Of a stretch of DNA of 64,000 bases, positions 35,252 through 44,348 are shown in pieces. This stretch comes from Pseudomonas sp. LRP2-20. GTDB lineage: Bacteria > Pseudomonadota > Gammaproteobacteria > Pseudomonadales > Pseudomonadaceae. A program made the position numbers and the translations under genes. The notes beneath the pieces are model-generated. The model was not told the origin of the DNA and did not search any database. It was given only the letters and a program-made list of their open reading frames with translations. Positions within the stretch are counted from its first letter, which is position 1; each line of letters opens with the position of its first letter. The stretch lies in NCBI RefSeq assembly GCF_024349685.1, contig NZ_AP025944.1, forward strand, positions 3,292,001-3,356,000. Direction: 5' to 3'.

Positions 35252-36550
35252 TCAGACCACAGGCAAGCGAATCCTGAACGATGCGCCTCCCAGGGTCGAG
35301 TGACCGACCGTCAAGGTTCCCCCCTGCCCCTCGATCGCTCGGCGACTGATCGCCAGGCCCAGACCGAAACCGCCGGTATTGCGGTCGCGGCTGCGGTCCA
35401 GGCGATAGAACGGCTGGAAGATCCGCTCACGCTCCTCGGCCGGGATACCGATGCCGTCATCTTCCACGGTCAACAGGCAGGCACCGTCCGCCTCCAGGCG
35501 CAGCCTAAGCAGCAGGCTTTGATCGCAATAGCGCATGGCGTTGCGCACCAGGTTCTGCACGGCCCGGGCGGTCAACCGTGGGTCCAGTACAAAGCGTGGC
35601 AAGTTGTCCTCGGCCTGCACTTCCCACTGGATGCCCCGGGTATCGAGCTCTTCGGCGAAACCGCCGAGTACACTGTCGACCAGCTCCAGCAACGACACCT
35701 CGACCCGCTCCCGCGCCTGGTCGGCGTTGTACAGGCGGCTATAAGAGAGCAGCTCGAGCACCAGCTCGTCCAGCTCGCGCACATGCCCGACCAGTTCCAG
35801 CAGGCGCTTGCGGCTGGCCGGTGGCACCTCGTCGAACAGCAGCACCAGGCCGAAGTCCAGCCTTGTCAACGGTGTGCGCAGCTCGTGGGATACCGCGTTG
35901 AGCAGCTCGCGCTGCTGGTTGACGTGGCGCTCCAGGTCGCTGGCCATGGTGTCGAACACCCCCGCCAGTTCGCCGATGTTCGAGTGCGCAGAGATGTGCG
36001 TGCGCTCGGCCATGTGCCCCTGCCCCAGGCGCCGTGCGGTTTCCTTCAGGCGCTCCAGGTCGCGCCAGTGCGGCCACACCCAGAGCAGCAGGCAGCCGAG
36101 CATCGCCGCACCGATCAGCACGGTCACGCCCCAGGACAATACGTTGATGTCCAGTGGGTCCGGGGGTGAATGCAGGCTGACCAGCCAGTCCTTGTCCAAA
36201 GGTGCCAGCACCGTTTGGTAATAGCCCCAGTCGCCGATGCGCACGGCGTACAGACCGTGTTCCAGGCGTGCCTGTTCCTGCGGGCTGAGGCCGGCCTTGT
36301 CACTGCGCAGCAGCTTGACCTCCAGTGGCGCGAAGACCTTGGCCAGGTCCTGCTCCACCGCCGGCCATTGCGCCTGCGGCGCCTGGCGGAACTGGCGCAC
36401 GATCAGCGACTGCACGCCCTTGGCCTGGTCCAGGTTGTAGGCCATGAACCGGTCATGGAACAGGCCGACGATGGCGTCCGGAATCAACAGCAACGCCCCG
36501 GCGTAGGCGACGATGATCACCAGATACAGGCGCACCAGGATCTTCAGCAT
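35252..36550 (-). CDS. sensor histidine kinase
   Basis: 432 residues: transmembrane helices at about 7-27 and 133-155 enclosing a periplasmic sensor of roughly 105 residues, a HAMP segment, a HisKA domain with the phospho-His in NAVSHELRTPLTRL, and a HATPase_c domain with NLVRNAMRYC (N box), EDDGIGIP (G1) and GFGLGLAI (G2). It starts 6 bp after the response regulator stop, so the pair forms one operon. It is divergent from the RND pump, which it presumably controls. The ligand is unknown. Layout is like RstB/CpxA-type kinases. Confidence 0.92.
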   Translation of the reverse strand: MLKILVRLYLVIIVAYAGALLLIPDAIVGLFHDRFMAYNLDQAKGVQSLIVRQFRQAPQAQWPAVEQDLAKVFAPLEVKLLRSDKAGLSPQEQARLEHGLYAVRIGDWGYYQTVLAPLDKDWLVSLHSPPDPLDINVLSWGVTVLIGAAMLGCLLLWVWPHWRDLERLKETARRLGQGHMAERTHISAHSNIGELAGVFDTMASDLERHVNQQRELLNAVSHELRTPLTRLDFGLVLLFDEVPPASRKRLLELVGHVRELDELVLELLSYSRLYNADQARERVEVSLLELVDSVLGGFAEELDTRGIQWEVQAEDNLPRFVLDPRLTARAVQNLVRNAMRYCDQSLLLRLRLEADGACLLTVEDDGIGIPAEERERIFQPFYRLDRSRDRNTGGFGLGLAISRRAIEGQGGTLTVGHSTLGGASFRIRLPVV

Positions 36551-36556
36551 GGCGCG

Positions 36557-37258
36557 TCAGCACTCCCACTCGACACGGCTGAACAGGTAGCCCTTGCCCC
36601 ACACGGTCTTGATCTTACGCGCCTCGCCGGCACTGTCATCGAACTTGCGGCGCAGCTTGGAAATGGCCACGTCCACCGAGCGGTCGGTACCGTTGAACTC
36701 GATACCGCGCAACTGCTGGAGGATGCGGTCGCGGCTGAGCACCTCGCCGGCGTTGCGCGCCAGCACCACCAGCAGGTTGTATTCACCGCTGGACAGTTCC
36801 ACCTCTTCGCCGCGCCAGCTGACCAGGCGCTCGGCAAGGTCGATGCGCAGGCCGCCGATGAGGATCTGGTGGCTGTCCAGGCGCGGCTCGTTGACGCTGC
36901 TGCGGCGCAGCAAGGTGCGCACGCGGGCCAGCAGCACCCGGGGCTCGCAGGGTTTGGTCACGTAGTCGTCGGCGCCCATTTCCAGGCCCAGCACCTGGTC
37001 GTGGCTGTCGTCACGGGCAGTCAGCATCAGGATCGGCAGGCTCTGCGACGCCTGGCGCAGCAAGCGGCACAGTTGCAGGCCATCGATGCCTGGGAGCATC
37101 AAGTCGAGAATCACCAGGTCAGGGTTGTCTTGCCGGAAGGCGTCCAGCACGTGGTCGCCACGGGCAATCACCCGGACATGGAAATCGTTGCGTTGCAGGT
37201 AGCTGGCGATCAACTCGGACAGCGCACTGTCGTCTTCGACCAGGAGAATGTTGGGCAT
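36557..37258 (-). CDS. OmpR-family response regulator
   Basis: 233 residues. Receiver domain with the acidic pair in LVEDDSALSE, phospho-acceptor Asp in VILDLMLPGIDG, and Lys in VTKPCEPR; C-terminal winged helix (LSSGEYNLLVVLARNAGEVLSRDRIL...DRSVDVAISKLRRK). The ATG at 37258 (MPNILLVEDD) is clear from the domain start; no strong Shine-Dalgarno precedes it. First gene of the two-component operon, divergent from the efflux genes with a 270-bp shared region that contains a REP pair and a palindrome. Confidence 0.94.
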   Translation of the reverse strand: MPNILLVEDDSALSELIASYLQRNDFHVRVIARGDHVLDAFRQDNPDLVILDLMLPGIDGLQLCRLLRQASQSLPILMLTARDDSHDQVLGLEMGADDYVTKPCEPRVLLARVRTLLRRSSVNEPRLDSHQILIGGLRIDLAERLVSWRGEEVELSSGEYNLLVVLARNAGEVLSRDRILQQLRGIEFNGTDRSVDVAISKLRRKFDDSAGEARKIKTVWGKGYLFSRVEWEC

Positions 37259-37289
37259 ATGAGAAGGAAATAGATTTGAGGAAAGCTTC

Positions 37290-37390
37290 ACCGGCCTCTT
37301 CGCGGGTAAACCCGCTCCCACAGGTACAGCACATCATTCAGACTGTGTGCAGTCCCTGTGGGAGCGGGTTTACCCGCGAAGAGGCCAGCA
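37290..37390. repeat. REP pair (inverted)
   Basis: Facing REP units with cores cgcgggtaaacccgctccca and gggagcgggtttacccgcga. It lies just upstream of the response regulator start, in the divergent region. Confidence 0.88.
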
Positions 37391-37459
37391 CAGGTTCAAG
37401 CAGAATATAGAACCCCGCGAATCGTTAGGCCGCTTCTTAACACTTTTTCACACACCCCC

Positions 37460-37474
37460 AACAGCTGTTAACAG
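37460..37474. promoter_or_regulatory. overlapping palindromes upstream of the efflux operon
   Basis: Two perfect 10-bp palindromes overlap: AACAGCTGTT (37460-37469) and CTGTTAACAG (37465-37474), 55 bp before the pump start. A candidate operator for the divergent regulator, though OmpR-family sites are usually direct repeats. Confidence 0.35.
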
Positions 37475-37528
37475 CCAGTCAGGCAACCCTTACCTTAGGA
37501 TACGCAAGGTCATCATCGGAAGATCCGC

Positions 37529-38698
37529 ATGCCTATTACCCTCCCCCCGCACCTGCGCCCTCTGGCGCTCGTGGCGCTGCTCACGCTGCCGTTGGCCGGT
37601 TGCGACGACTCGGCCGAGCAGGACGAAAAACAACCCACACCCCAGGTGCGGGTAGAAACCCTGCACTTGCAGCCCCTGGCCATCAGCACCGAGCTGAGCG
37701 GGCGCATTCTCGCCCCGCGCACAGCCGAAGTGCGCGCCCGCGTCGCCGGCGTGGTGCTCAAGCGGGTCTACCGCGAAGGCAGCGACGTCAAACAGGGCGA
37801 TGTGCTGTTCCTCATCGACCCGGCGCCGTTCAAGGCCGACCACGACAGCGCCCGCGCAACCCTGGCCAAGGCCGAGGCCACGCTGTACCAGGCGCGCCTG
37901 CAAGAGCAGCGCTACCGTCAGCTGGTCGACGACAAGGCAGTCAGCCGCCAGGAATACGACAACGCCCGCGCCGCCTTCCTCCAGGCCGACGCTGCCGTTG
38001 CCGAAGCCAAGGCGGCGCTGGAGCGCGCCCGCCTGAACCTGGGCTATGCCACGGTCACTGCACCAATCTCCGGGCGCATCGGCCGCGCCCTGGTCACCGA
38101 GGGCGCGCTGGTCGGGCAGAACGAGACCACGCCGCTGGCGACCATCCAGCAGCTCGACCCGATCCATGCCGACGTCACCCAGTCGACCCGCGAACTCACC
38201 GCCCTGCGGCGGGCATTGCGCGCAGGTGAACTGCAGCAGGCCGGCGATGGCCAGGCCCGCGCCACCTTGATCCAGGACGATGGCAGTGCCTACCCGCTGC
38301 CAGGCAAGCTGCTGTTCTCCGACATCAGCGTCGACCCCAGCACCAACCAGATCACCCTGCGCAGCGAATTCCCCAACCCGGACCTCGACCTGTTGCCGGG
38401 CAGCTACGTGCGCGTGCGCCTGGAGCAGGCCGTGCAGCCCAAAGGCCTGAGCGTGCCGCAACGGGCCATCCTGCGTGACAGTGCCGGGGTGCCGAAGGTG
38501 CTGGTGGTCAACCCTCAGTCGCGCATCAGCGAGCGCCAGGTGGTGCTGGGTAACGCCCAGGGTGACCGCTGGCTGGTCAGCGAAGGCCTGGCGCCCGGCG
38601 AGCGGGTGGTGGTCGAAGGCCTGCAGCACGTCAAGGCCGGCGACCAGGTCCAGGTCGACCCTGACGCTCAGTCCATCGTCCAGCACAACGGCCAGTGA
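37529..38698 (+). CDS. RND efflux periplasmic adaptor lipoprotein
   Basis: 389-residue membrane fusion protein. Signal peptide ends in LPLAGC with the lipid-anchored Cys25. Seen: lipoyl-type hairpin halves (RVAGVVLKRVYREGSDVKQGDVLF and LNLGYATVTAPISGRIGR), a coiled-coil hairpin between, then barrel and membrane-proximal domains (VVEGLQHVKAGDQV). MexA/AcrA branch. It connects the inner-membrane pump encoded 11 bp downstream to an outer-membrane channel. No OprM-like gene follows, so a channel from another locus must be shared. Confidence 0.93.
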   Translation: MPITLPPHLRPLALVALLTLPLAGCDDSAEQDEKQPTPQVRVETLHLQPLAISTELSGRILAPRTAEVRARVAGVVLKRVYREGSDVKQGDVLFLIDPAPFKADHDSARATLAKAEATLYQARLQEQRYRQLVDDKAVSRQEYDNARAAFLQADAAVAEAKAALERARLNLGYATVTAPISGRIGRALVTEGALVGQNETTPLATIQQLDPIHADVTQSTRELTALRRALRAGELQQAGDGQARATLIQDDGSAYPLPGKLLFSDISVDPSTNQITLRSEFPNPDLDLLPGSYVRVRLEQAVQPKGLSVPQRAILRDSAGVPKVLVVNPQSRISERQVVLGNAQGDRWLVSEGLAPGERVVVEGLQHVKAGDQVQVDPDAQSIVQHNGQ

Positions 38699-38709
38699 GG
38701 GCCTGATCC

Positions 38710-41700
38710 ATGCCGCAGTTCTTCATCGACCGCCCGATCTTCGCCTGGGTGGTCGCGCTGTTCATCCTGCTTGCCGGCGCCCTGGCCATCCCCCAGCTGC
38801 CAGTGGCGCAGTACCCCAACGTGGCGCCGCCGCAGGTGGAAATCTACGCCGTGTACCCGGGCGCCTCGGCGGCGACCCTGGACGAAAGCGTGGTCAGCCT
38901 GATCGAGCAGGAGCTCAACGGCGCCGACAACCTGCTGTACTTCTCGTCGCAGAGCAGCCTGGGCAGCGCCACGATAACCGCCACCTTCGAGCCCGGCACT
39001 CACCCCGACCTGGCCCAGGTCGACGTGCAGAACCGCCTCAAGGTGGTCGAGTCGCGCCTGCCGCGCCAGGTGACCCAGCAAGGCCTGCAGGTAGAAAAGG
39101 TGTCCACCGGCTTCCTGCTGCTCGGCACCCTCACCTCGGAAGACGGCAGCCTCGATGAAACCGCGCTGTCCGACATCCTCGCGCGCAACGTGATGAACGA
39201 AATCCGCCGCCTCAAGGGTGTCGGCAAGGCGCAGCTGTATGGTTCCGAACGTGCCATGCGCATCTGGATCGACCCGCGCAAGCTGATCGGCTTCAACCTC
39301 ACGCCTAACGATGTGGTCGAGGCCATCGCCGCGCAGAACGCTCAGGTCGCCCCCGGCAGCATCGGCGACCTGCCCGCCCGCGGCACCCAGGAAATCACCG
39401 CCAACGTGGTGGTCAGGGGCCAGCTCAGCACGCCCGAGGAATTCGCCGCCATCGTTCTGCGGGCCAACCCGGATGGCTCCAGCGTCACCGTCGGCGATGT
39501 CGCCCGGGTGGAGATCGGCGCCCAGGAGTACCAGTACGGCACCCGCCTGAACGGCAAGCCGGCCACCGCCTTCAGCGTGCAGCTGGCGCCGGGGGCCAAC
39601 GCCATGGAAACCGCCACCCTGGTGCGGGCGAAGATGCAGGAACTGGCGCGCTACTTCCCTGAAGGGGTCAAGTACGACATTCCTTACGACACCTCGCCGT
39701 TCGTCAAGGTGTCGATCCAGCAGGTCATCAACACCCTGTTCGAAGCCATGCTGCTGGTGTTCGCGGTGATGTTCCTGTTCCTGCAGAACCTGCGCTACAC
39801 GCTGATCCCGACCCTGGTGGTGCCGGTGGCGCTGATGGGCACCTTCTCCGTAATGCTGGCCATGGGCTTCTCGGTCAACGTGCTGACCCTGTTCGGCATG
39901 GTACTGGCCATCGGCATCCTGGTCGACGACGCCATCGTGGTGGTAGAGAACGTCGAGCGGATCATGGCCGAGGAAGGCCTGCCGCCCAAGGAGGCCACGC
40001 GCAAGGCCATGGGCCAGATCAGCGGCGCCATCGTCGGCATCACCCTGGTGCTGGTGGCGGTGTTCCTGCCGATGGCCTTCATGAAAGGCTCGGTGGGGGT
40101 GATCTACCAGCAGTTCTCGCTGTCGATGGCGGTGTCGATCCTGTTCTCGGCGTTCCTCGCCCTGAGCCTGACCCCGGCCCTGTGCGCCACGTTGCTCAAG
40201 CCGCTGGCCAAGGGCGAACGGCATGAGCGCAAAGGCTTCTTCGGCTGGTTCAACCGCCGTTTCGAAAGCATGAGCAACGGCTACCAGCGCTGGGTGCTGC
40301 AGGCGCTCAAGCGCAGCGGCCGCTACCTGCTGCTGTATGGCGTGCTGCTGGCCGTGCTGGGTTATGGCTTCAGCCAATTGCCCACGGCGTTTTTGCCCAC
40401 CGAAGACCAGGGCTACACCATCACCGACATCCAGCTGCCGCCGGGCGCCAGCCGCATGCGCACCGAGCAGGTTGCCGCCCAGATCGAGGCGCACAACGCC
40501 GAAGAGCCGGGTGTCGGCAACACCACGCTGATCCTCGGGTTCAGCTTCTCGGGCAGTGGCCAGAACGCCGCGCTGGCCTTCACCACGCTCAAGGACTGGT
40601 CCGAACGCGGCGCCGACGACAGTGCCCAGTCGATCGCCGACCGCGCCACCCTGGCCTTTACCCAGCTCAAGGATGCCGTGGCCTACTCCGTGCTGCCGCC
40701 CCCGATTGATGGTTTGGGTGAGTCGACCGGTTTCGAGCTGCGCCTGCAGGACCGCGGCGGCATGGGCCATGAGGCGCTGATGGCCGCCCGCGACGAGCTG
40801 CTGGCCGGCGCGCAAAAAAGCAAGGTGCTGGCCAACGTGCGCGAAGCCTCGCTGGCGGAAAGCCCGCAGGTGCAACTGGAAATCGACCGCCGCCAGGCCA
40901 ACGCCCTGGGCGTGTCGTTCGCCGACATCGGCTCGGTGCTGGACGTCGCCGTGGGTTCCAGCTACGTCAACGACTTCCCCAACCAGGGCCGCATGCAGCG
41001 GGTGGTGGTGCAGGCCGAAGGCGATCAGCGCAGCCAGGTCGAGGACCTGCTGAAGATCCACGTGCGCAACAGCAGCGGCAAGATGGTGCCACTGGGCGCC
41101 TTCGTCCAGGCCAAGTGGGTCAGTGGCCCGGTGCAGCTGACCCGTTACAACGGCTACCCGGCGGTGTCGATTTCCGGTGAGCCGGCGGCGGGTTACAGCT
41201 CGGGTGAAGCCATGGCCGAGATCGAGCGCCTGGTCGCCCAGCTGCCGGCCGGTGCCGGCCTGGAATGGACCGGCCTGTCGCTGCAGGAACGCCTGTCCGG
41301 CAGCCAGGCACCGCTGCTGATGGCGTTGTCGTTGCTGGTGGTGTTCCTGTGCCTGGCGGCGCTGTACGAAAGCTGGTCGATCCCGACTGCGGTGCTGCTG
41401 GTGGTGCCACTTGGGGTGCTTGGCGCGGTGCTGGCGGTGACCCTGCGCGGCATGCCCAACGACGTGTTCTTCAAGGTCGGCCTGATCACCCTGATCGGCC
41501 TGTCGGCGAAGAACGCCATCCTCATCATCGAGTTCGCCAAGCACCTGGTCGACCAGGGCGTGGACGCCGTCGACGCTGCCGTGCAGGCCGCGCGCCTGCG
41601 CCTGCGGCCGATCGTCATGACGTCGCTGGCGTTCATCCTCGGCGTGGTGCCGCTGGCCATCGCCACCGGCGCCAGCTCGGCGAGCCAGCAGGCAATCGGC

Positions 41701-41832
41701 ACCGGAGTGATCGGCGGGATGCTCAGCGCCACCCTGGCGGTGGTGTTCGTGCCGGTGTTCTTCGTGGTGGTGATGCGCCTGGCGGGGCGCGGCCGCACCC
41801 AGGCCGAACAGGCGCGGGCACGCGAAGCCTGA
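38710..41832 (+). CDS. RND multidrug efflux permease (HAE1 family)
   Basis: 1040 residues, the usual MexB/AcrB length. MPQFFIDRPIFAWVVALFI is the standard N-terminus; the proton-relay helix GMVLAIGILVDDAIVVVENV carries the paired Asp; the second-half repeat GLITLIGLSAKNAILIIEFA is also intact. Large periplasmic loops bind substrates such as drugs, solvents or dyes. Co-transcribed with the adaptor (11-bp gap) and followed by a strong terminator. Exact substrates cannot be predicted. Confidence 0.95.
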   Translation: MPQFFIDRPIFAWVVALFILLAGALAIPQLPVAQYPNVAPPQVEIYAVYPGASAATLDESVVSLIEQELNGADNLLYFSSQSSLGSATITATFEPGTHPDLAQVDVQNRLKVVESRLPRQVTQQGLQVEKVSTGFLLLGTLTSEDGSLDETALSDILARNVMNEIRRLKGVGKAQLYGSERAMRIWIDPRKLIGFNLTPNDVVEAIAAQNAQVAPGSIGDLPARGTQEITANVVVRGQLSTPEEFAAIVLRANPDGSSVTVGDVARVEIGAQEYQYGTRLNGKPATAFSVQLAPGANAMETATLVRAKMQELARYFPEGVKYDIPYDTSPFVKVSIQQVINTLFEAMLLVFAVMFLFLQNLRYTLIPTLVVPVALMGTFSVMLAMGFSVNVLTLFGMVLAIGILVDDAIVVVENVERIMAEEGLPPKEATRKAMGQISGAIVGITLVLVAVFLPMAFMKGSVGVIYQQFSLSMAVSILFSAFLALSLTPALCATLLKPLAKGERHERKGFFGWFNRRFESMSNGYQRWVLQALKRSGRYLLLYGVLLAVLGYGFSQLPTAFLPTEDQGYTITDIQLPPGASRMRTEQVAAQIEAHNAEEPGVGNTTLILGFSFSGSGQNAALAFTTLKDWSERGADDSAQSIADRATLAFTQLKDAVAYSVLPPPIDGLGESTGFELRLQDRGGMGHEALMAARDELLAGAQKSKVLANVREASLAESPQVQLEIDRRQANALGVSFADIGSVLDVAVGSSYVNDFPNQGRMQRVVVQAEGDQRSQVEDLLKIHVRNSSGKMVPLGAFVQAKWVSGPVQLTRYNGYPAVSISGEPAAGYSSGEAMAEIERLVAQLPAGAGLEWTGLSLQERLSGSQAPLLMALSLLVVFLCLAALYESWSIPTAVLLVVPLGVLGAVLAVTLRGMPNDVFFKVGLITLIGLSAKNAILIIEFAKHLVDQGVDAVDAAVQAARLRLRPIVMTSLAFILGVVPLAIATGASSASQQAIGTGVIGGMLSATLAVVFVPVFFVVVMRLAGRGRTQAEQARAREA

Positions 41833-41858
41833 CTGGACAAGCCGTGCGTTGAATGAGA

Positions 41859-41892
41859 GGGTTCCGGGCATTGACTGCCCGGAACCCTTTTT
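41859..41892 (+). terminator. rho-independent terminator of the efflux operon
   Basis: A 12-bp perfect stem, GGGTTCCGGGCA with TGCCCGGAACCC, a 5-nt loop and TTTTT. It ends one base before the mobA ATG, so it either ends the pump transcript or acts as a leader hairpin for mobA. Confidence 0.9.
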
Positions 41893-41893
41893 C

Positions 41894-42469
41894 ATGCCTG
41901 ATGCCCTGCCCCCTTGCTCCGTCCTGATCCTCGCCGGTGGCCGCGGCCAGCGCATGGGCGGGCGTGACAAAGGCCTGCTGGAATGGCGCGGCGAGCCGTT
42001 GGTCGCGCATATCCAGCGTACCGTTCGGCCGCTCAGTGATGACCTTGTGATTTCCTGCAACCGCAACCAGCAGGCGTACAAGGCTTACGCAGACCAACTG
42101 GTGGGCGACGCCGAGGCGGACTTCCCCGGGCCGCTGGCCGGGGTGATTGCCGGGCTGCAGGTGGCCAGGCATGAATGGGTGGTGCTGCTGGCGTGCGATG
42201 CGCCTTTGGTTGACAAGGTGTTGATCGATAGCTTGCGGCAGTTGGCTGTGACCGGTGACAGTGTCGCAATGGTGCGCCAGGGCGGGTTTTGGCAGCCGAT
42301 GTTCAGCGTCTTGCCGCGCCGGGTGTTGCCGGTGCTGGAGCAGGCTTGGCTGGCGGGTGAGCGCAGCTTGCAGAAGGCCTTGTTGCGGGAGGCGGTGCAA
42401 GGGCTGGAGTGTGCCGATGATGATCCGCGGCTGAGCAACTTCAATAGCCCCGATTTGCTGCAAGGCTGA
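41894..42469 (+). CDS. mobA: molybdenum cofactor guanylyltransferase
   Basis: 191 residues. LILAGGRGQRMGGRDKGLLEW is the nucleotide-binding signature; VVLLACDAPLVD holds the metal-binding Asp. It attaches GMP to molybdopterin to form the bis-MGD cofactor used by DMSO-reductase-type enzymes. The ATG at 41894 begins the family's N-terminal strand; it lies directly after the T-tract of a terminator, so there is no ordinary Shine-Dalgarno and an in-frame TTG at 41849 is the alternative. Confidence 0.92.
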   Translation: MPDALPPCSVLILAGGRGQRMGGRDKGLLEWRGEPLVAHIQRTVRPLSDDLVISCNRNQQAYKAYADQLVGDAEADFPGPLAGVIAGLQVARHEWVVLLACDAPLVDKVLIDSLRQLAVTGDSVAMVRQGGFWQPMFSVLPRRVLPVLEQAWLAGERSLQKALLREAVQGLECADDDPRLSNFNSPDLLQG

Positions 42470-42481
42470 ATACTCCACCCT

Positions 42482-42527
42482 CTGTACCGGCCCTTTCGCG
42501 GGCAAGCCCGCGAAAGGGCCGGTACAG
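42482..42527. repeat. 46-bp perfect palindrome (collapsed REP pair)
   Basis: Two REP halves meet head to head with only AA between them: 22-bp arms beginning CTGTACCGGCCC are fully complementary. The central part present in the other REP pairs is missing. It sits in the convergent gap between mobA and the acyl-CoA ligase gene and would form a very strong bidirectional hairpin. Confidence 0.9.
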
Positions 42528-42535
42528 GCGATACA

Positions 42536-44209
42536 TCATCGCGCCGTCAGTTCCTCGATGCTGATCTCGCGCATCCGGAACTTCTGCACCTTGCCGGTCA
42601 CCGTCATCGGGAACTCGTCGACGAACCGGAAATACCTGGGCACCTTGAAGTGCGCGATCCGCGCTTTCGCCCAGTCGCGCAGCTCGTCCGCGCTGGCGGT
42701 ATGCCCAGGATGCAGGCGCACCCAGGCGACGATCTCTTCGCCATACTTGCTGCACGGCACGCCGATCACCTGCACATCGGCGACTGCCGGGTGAGTGAAG
42801 AAGAACTCCTCCAGCTCCCGCGGGTAGATGTTCTCGCCGCCGCGAATGATCATGTCCTTGCTGCGCCCGACAATGCGCACATAGCCCTGCTCGTCCATCA
42901 CCGCCAGGTCACCGGTGTGCATCCAGCCTTCGCCATCGATGCTCTCGGCGGTGGCCTTGGGGTTGTTCCAGTAACCCAGCATCACGCTGTAGCCGCGGGT
43001 ACACAGTTCACCGATCGTGCCACGCGGCACGGTGTTGCCGTCGGCGTCGACCACCTTGCTCTCCAGCCGTGGCTGGGTGCGGCCGACGCTGGTCACCCGG
43101 CGCTCCAGGTCATCGTCGGGCCCGGTCTGCAGCGACACCGGGCTGGTCTCGGTCATGCCGTAGGCAATCTGCACCTCGGCCATGTGCATCTCACCGATCA
43201 CCCGGCGCATCACTTCGATCGGGCAGGTGGCGCCGGCCATGATCCCGGTGCGCAGGCTCGACAAGTCGAATTCGCCACGCTGCGGGTGGTCCAGCTCGGC
43301 GATGAACATGGTTGGCACGCCATACAGGGCGGTGGCCTTTTCCTCGGCCACGGCGCGCAGGGTTGCCAGCGGGTCGAAGGCATCACTGGGGTAGATCAGC
43401 GTGCTGCCGTGGGTCATGCAGCCCAGGTTGGCCATGACCATGCCGAAACAGTGGTACAGCGGCACCGGTACCACCAGGCGGTCGTGTTCGGTGAGGCCCA
43501 GGCTTTCACCGACCATGTAGCCGTTGTTGAGGATGTTGCCGTGGCTGAGCGTGGCGCCCTTGGGGAAGCCGGTGGTGCCGGAGGTGTACTGGATGTTGAT
43601 CGGGTCGTCGCAGTGCAGTTGCGCCTGGCGCTCGGCCAGGGCATCACGGCTGACCGACTCGGCACGGGCTTGCAGGTCATGCCAGGCGAGGAAGCCAGCC
43701 GGTGGTGAGAGCGCCAGGCTGACCACCCCGCGCAGTTCGGGGAAACGCTCGCAGACCAGAGCACCGGGCTGACCGTTCGCCAGGCCCGGGATCAGGCCCA
43801 GCAGCATGGCGTGGTAATCGGAGGTCTTGAAGGCGTCGGCGCAGATCACCCAGCGGCAGCCGGACTGGCCGAGGGCGTAGTCAAGCTCGCTGGAGCGGTA
43901 GGCCGGGTTGATGTTGACCAGGATCGCGCCGACCTTGGCGCTGGCAAACTGGGTGATGCACCACTCGGCGCAATTGGGCGCCCAGATGCCTAAGCGGTCG
44001 CCGGGCTGCACGCCCACGGCCATGAGTGCGCGGGCGTGCTGGTCGACGGCATCGGCCAGTTGCTGCCAGGTGTAGCGCAGGGCCTGGTGGCGGACCACCA
44101 GCGCATCGCGCTCGGGGAAGCGGGCGACGGTGGCGTCGAAGGCGTCACCAATGCATTGGCTGAGCAGGGCCTTGGTCGGGTTGCCCTGGGTGTAGCTTGG
44201 CTGGGGCAT
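42536..44209 (-). CDS. AMP-forming acyl-CoA synthetase
   Basis: 557 residues of the ANL superfamily. Seen: the P-loop [18 protein letters not shown], the core YGMTETSP, the hinge region [34 protein letters not shown] and the C-terminal catalytic Lys region ([11 protein letters not shown]). It activates a carboxylic acid, most like medium-chain fatty acids, with ATP and CoA. The ATG at 44209 is preferred over an upstream extension made of REP-derived sequence. It follows the amine dehydrogenase genes on the same strand, separated by a REP pair, so a role with the acid product of amine catabolism is conceivable but unproven. Confidence 0.88.
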   Translation of the reverse strand: MPQPSYTQGNPTKALLSQCIGDAFDATVARFPERDALVVRHQALRYTWQQLADAVDQHARALMAVGVQPGDRLGIWAPNCAEWCITQFASAKVGAILVNINPAYRSSELDYALGQSGCRWVICADAFKTSDYHAMLLGLIPGLANGQPGALVCERFPELRGVVSLALSPPAGFLAWHDLQARAESVSRDALAERQAQLHCDDPINIQYTSGTTGFPKGATLSHGNILNNGYMVGESLGLTEHDRLVVPVPLYHCFGMVMANLGCMTHGSTLIYPSDAFDPLATLRAVAEEKATALYGVPTMFIAELDHPQRGEFDLSSLRTGIMAGATCPIEVMRRVIGEMHMAEVQIAYGMTETSPVSLQTGPDDDLERRVTSVGRTQPRLESKVVDADGNTVPRGTIGELCTRGYSVMLGYWNNPKATAESIDGEGWMHTGDLAVMDEQGYVRIVGRSKDMIIRGGENIYPRELEEFFFTHPAVADVQVIGVPCSKYGEEIVAWVRLHPGHTASADELRDWAKARIAHFKVPRYFRFVDEFPMTVTGKVQKFRMREISIEELTAR

Positions 44210-44245
44210 GGGCGCTCTCTTGTTGTTCTTGTGTGGTCTGGACTT

Positions 44246-44338
44246 ACCTCTTCGCGGGCAAGCCCGCTCCCACAGGGATCTGCACAAGCGCTGCCGGTTG
44301 CGCATCACTTGTGGCAGCGGGCTTGCCCGCGAAGAAGC
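44246..44338. repeat. REP pair (inverted)
   Basis: Facing REP units with cores cgcgggcaagcccgctccca and gcagcgggcttgcccgcgaa, between qhpB and the acyl-CoA ligase gene. Confidence 0.88.
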
Positions 44339-44348
44339 TCACACCGAC

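Noticed and set aside
38668..42081. 1137-codon open frame antisense to the RND genes
   Set aside because: Its protein is His/Arg/Gln-rich with no recognisable domain, while the plus strand encodes a textbook RND pump; long antisense frames are common in GC-rich DNA.
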